Both the position numbers and the translations under genes were made by a program. 10,923 nucleotides of DNA from positions 1-10,923 of the forward strand of contig VKHC01000572.1 of assembly GCA_015143735.1 (NCBI GenBank), written 5' to 3'. This DNA is from Synura sp. LO234KE. Lineage: Eukaryota > Sar > Synurophyceae > Synurales > Mallomonadaceae. The notes below the pieces were generated by a model that was not told the origin of the DNA, did no database searches, and saw only the letters and a list, made by a program, of their open reading frames with translations. Shown here in pieces: positions 8,501 through 10,923 of this stretch. The number at the start of each line of letters is the position of its first letter. The stretch's first letter is position 1.

Positions 8501-10475
8501 GGTGTATGCGCAAGTGGAAAGGATTCGTCCCTCTCGCTTCGGGCACGTCATCAAGATGGGGAAAATGAGCGGGTTGGTCATGGGCTGACGACTGCCATAG
8601 ACGAGGAGAGGGATGAGCAGGGAGAGGGTATGTCACTTGTCAAAGAGATCAGGGTTACCGGTAGAAGGAGAGAAAGGCTGAGCAGCGCGAAGATGAGGAA
8701 AGGCAGGGTTAATGCCCGCCCTCGGCCTCGAGGGGTTGGTGGGAGGGCTCGCGGACGTGGGGGAGGCACCCAAGTGCTATCGAGGGAAGAGATCATGTCG
8801 TTGGTGAGTTATTTTGCCGTCGATTTGACTTCTTAAAATTTCATATGAATCGCCAAGTTTTGTAATTCACTTCGTGAAAGTACAAACACCACTTGATTTT
8901 CATTTCATTCCTCTGCTCCTCCACTTCTGTCGTGCTTATTTTGTTGATTAGTGCTAATATTTTATATTTATTGTTTGCTTTATGTAGTGTTTGGGAAATG
9001 ACAGTGAAGAAGAAATCCAAGCAAAAGTCGGCGACAAGGGCGCGAGTGAAGGTCAAGAAACCAAAGAGAATTCCAGCAGTCACAAGAAGTTATCGAAAGG
9101 CAGGAAATTGGAGAGAAAGGTGAAGCAGAATGTAGATATATTGGTGATAAACCACGACGAGGACCACGACGAGGACGAGGGCGAAGGAGGAGTCGATAGT
9201 GGAGGCCTTGCCGTACCTCTGGGTGCACGCGTAGCGGACACCGCTGTCCAGAGGAACTGGGTCGCTGCGGGCAAAGAGGGGGAATCCAAGGATCGTGTGA
9301 ACCGTCCGAGGGTTGGCGAGGAGGAAAGATGTAGGGGTTCTGCAATAAATCAACCGGATTTACGGATAGTAAACTTCGAAGATGAGGAGTCCGAGGACGA
9401 TGGATATGGTGATAGAGACGCGGTTTTAATGACCGATTTCGAGTTCGATATCATGCATTACAATGGGGCTGAGGTCGAAGGGAATCTGGTAACTGAATTG
9501 GGGTGTGACGACGAACCTCATGGGAGTTGTCACGTCCCAAGAGAAACAAGGGCGGCGGATAGTAGTGGTGGAGTTAATCGGTCAAGTGTTGGTAAGGGAA
9601 TGGAAGCCGTTATGCGATCGGGATCAATGACAAAGTCTGGGAGTGGCGTTCAGGGTACCCAGCTCAGCGTCAGCGATTTGACTATCCGTGCTGAAGACTT
9701 AAATTTTCTACGAAATAATTACGATGATAGCCTGGAAATATTATCTCCAAACAAACCTGTTAGAAAATCGCGTTCAGTTCAAAATAGGGAGGTGTCCAGA
9801 ACTACCAAGGGCTTCGAATTGAATCCAGTAATTGGTGTCAAAGCGAAGCACCGCAAGCGTGGACAGATATTCGCCCATAATTACCACAATATTCCGCATA
9901 ATAGAATACATGATAATGCCCATAATACACGTCAAGACGATTCATCTGATCGACTTCCTATTCCTACACAGACTTCAACTTATCCTTCCTCCTCTGGTTT
10001 GGAGAATTACGAGAATTTTATGCTACCAGATTCGACCGGCCGACAGATTCGTGCTGAGAAACGTAGTCTGCGACGTGATCCAGCGAGCTGCACTCCCGAA
10101 GATGAAGAGAATCTCTACCATGGCCGCTTAAACCGCGACTTCCGGGATGAAGAACTTGCAAATGGAAGCCCAAGTTACGATCTCAATCTCTACAATACAG
10201 ACAAAAAAATATTTAAGGCGCAGCGTACGGATGTTCCAGTGAGCTGTGGTCGAAGCTTGTCGTTGTCCGACCAAGAACTTATTCTCCTTCTTAAGCAGTC
10301 CCCAAAAGACACTGTAGAATTAAGGAAGAAAAAAGATTTTCAGAAGTTTTTTCAAGGCATGCCCAAGGATAGGATGCTATATTTGCTGGAAATGGCTTTC
10401 TCTGATTTAAATGAAAAGGAGAGAAAGAATCGAGTTCAAAAACGGTTGGAGCTGTTAGGCGATGTATTGGTGTGA
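5589..10475 (+). CDS. LRRC56: LRRC56/ODA8-like leucine-rich-repeat ciliary protein, five exons
   Basis: Homologue of LRRC56 (Chlamydomonas ODA8), known to associate with intraflagellar transport and to be needed for normal assembly of outer dynein arms in motile cilia. Exons: 5589-5672, 5737-6138, 6216-8171, 8369-8803, 8988-10475; all introns are GT-AG and phase 0, and the model is 1454 aa. Residues about 47-70 (VLESYFGEDYIRRLSGIN and on) match the family's pre-LRR helix. LRRs follow at about 72-218, including MLPNLRCLHL, SVRDLG, LVDLDGMGAI, NNYISDVTPL, LEFLEDLDLTGNKI and SSCPRLVKLTLLQNP, ending in an LRR cap before LPALTILDN. Human LRRC56 is about 540 aa, so most of this protein is extra: a disordered Ser/Pro/Gly/Arg-rich middle, an eight-Glu run, an RG-rich segment, a His-Asn run and a helical C-terminus. 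The ATG at 5760 region is internal; exon 1 supplies an upstream start. Exon 5 could in principle belong to a separate gene, but the in-phase junction argues for one. Confidence 0.82.
6139..6215 (+). other. intron splitting the LRR domain
   Basis: This 77-base intron follows a GAG codon with a GTAAGC donor and ends in an ATCAG acceptor. Removing it joins MLEFLE to DLDLTGNKI, giving an unbroken repeat of the LRR consensus. Reading through instead loses the repeat and ends at a stop near 6288, and an internal ATG at 6219 is not a real start. This junction is among the best supported in the window. Confidence 0.9.
7935..7958 (+). repeat. eight-glutamate run in the LRRC56-like protein
   Basis: GAG/GAA codons give eight consecutive Glu residues around residue 736-743, flanked by RRRH on one side and IYYSNS on the other. 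It lies in the disordered middle and probably reflects slippage-prone GAG codons. No specific role can be read from it. Confidence 0.8.
8696..8767 (+). other. Arg/Gly-rich segment in exon 4 of the LRRC56-like gene
   Basis: About 24 residues (near 924-947) are dominated by Arg, Gly and Pro, including RPRPRG and GRARGRGGG. This resembles RGG/GAR segments that bind RNA or are methylated on arginine in other proteins. It directly follows a basic stretch (RRRERL) and precedes the exon's end. Function here is unknown. Confidence 0.65.
9876..9926 (+). repeat. His-Asn run in exon 5 of the LRRC56-like gene
   Basis: CAT/CAC followed by AAT recurs, giving HNYHNIPHN and then IHDNAHN across 17 residues (about 1256-1272). 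At the DNA level CATAAT recurs three times, with CACAAT as a variant. The clustered histidines could bind metal, but simple-repeat expansion is an adequate explanation. Confidence 0.65.
10260..10472 (+). other. helical C-terminal module of the LRRC56-like protein
   Basis: The last 71 residues (about 1384-1454) differ from the disordered region before them. They are well mixed in charge and hydrophobicity, with SDQELILLLKQ, LRKKKDFQKFFQGMPKDRM, LYLLEMAFSDL and VQKRLELLGDVL, and read as three or four amphipathic helices. I do not recognise a named domain. It could be a binding module for a dynein-arm or transport partner. It is not part of the human protein as I know it. Confidence 0.55.
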
Positions 10476-10923
10476 CGATTTTGTCGAATTACCTTTTTGG
10501 ACTTGATTGGATGTTAAAAGTCGTTGTTATATGTCCGGATAATCTCACCTCTTATCATGATATAGACAAAGGCAGGGCGACGCAAAATGTCTACTAGTAA
10601 GAGCTCCCCATGTACCAACTGGCTGATCCCGGGACCGAGTGGGGGTAGGGGGAGGCAGGAGTAGGAAAGGCCTCCCGCGGAGTTGGTTAGTGCGCAACGA
10701 CGTCCCGACGTAGATTGACGGGTAGCGCGTACCCCCCCCCCCCGAGGAGGAGGAAGATATTTCTACAAGCAATTATTTCTAACTACCGAAGCAGGACGAG
10801 GAAAATACATGATGAGGACAACGTGGTCAGCCGCGTGAGGCATCTCTCCCGAAAATCTTATAGTTAATTACGGTGAGGTGAATAGGCAAAGTGATAACCC
10901 AACAGTGAAACAAGAGTCGCACC
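10476..10923. other. 3' flank of the LRRC56-like gene, no supported gene
   Basis: Nothing after the TGA at 10473-10475 resembles a coding exon. No AATAAA was seen on the plus strand. The stretch has a G-rich tract around 10639-10657 and a run of twelve C at 10732-10743 followed by GAGGAGGAGG. A minus-strand frame at 10545-10772 is low-complexity Ser/Gly/Pro sequence and was not accepted. Confidence 0.55.
10732..10743 (+). repeat. twelve-C homopolymer
   Basis: Twelve consecutive C follow GTA and precede GAGGAGGAGG. Homopolymers of this length are prone to slippage and to sequencing or assembly length error, so its exact length should be treated with caution. Confidence 0.9.

Noticed and set aside
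10545-10772. Minus-strand open frame after the LRRC56-like gene
   Set aside because: Low-complexity Ser/Gly/Pro sequence made by the C-run and GA-rich tract, with no recognisable domain.

Overview
This window is nuclear DNA from a eukaryote that makes motile flagella. It carries two intron-containing protein-coding genes arranged head to head, and no bacterial-style operon, rRNA, tRNA, transposase or CRISPR array was seen. Both genes are interrupted by GT-AG introns of about 50 to 700 bases, and the reading frame continues across every proposed junction. The lineage cannot be fixed from the window. A single-celled flagellate is the best reading, and an alga is plausible because one gene is a carbohydrate-type sulfotransferase; that last step is inference.

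Layout: 1-1034 is AT-rich flank with no supported gene. 1035-5475 on the minus strand is a nine-exon gene for a secretory-pathway PAPS-dependent sulfotransferase of the heparan-sulfate/Sulfotransfer_1 type (model 772 aa). Most of its catalytic domain sits in short exons that a simple ORF search misses, including the C-terminal exon at 1035-1183. A large internal exon (3456-4522) adds roughly 350 residues not expected in the family. 5476-5588 is a 113-bp gap between the two start codons, almost certainly a shared bidirectional promoter, and it contains a nested inverted repeat. 5589-10475 on the plus strand is a five-exon gene for a LRRC56/ODA8-like leucine-rich-repeat protein (model 1454 aa), followed by 448 bases of flank with no supported gene.

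LRRC56/ODA8 proteins are known to help deliver or mature outer dynein arms for cilia. Sulfotransferases of the other type modify glycans in the Golgi lumen. Their products do not form an obvious pathway; what links them is the compact divergent promoter. The most unusual aspects are the large insertion in the sulfotransferase, the more than doubled length of the LRRC56 homologue with a well-ordered helical C-terminal module, and the palindromic promoter. I found no convincing evidence of a wholly new biological system.
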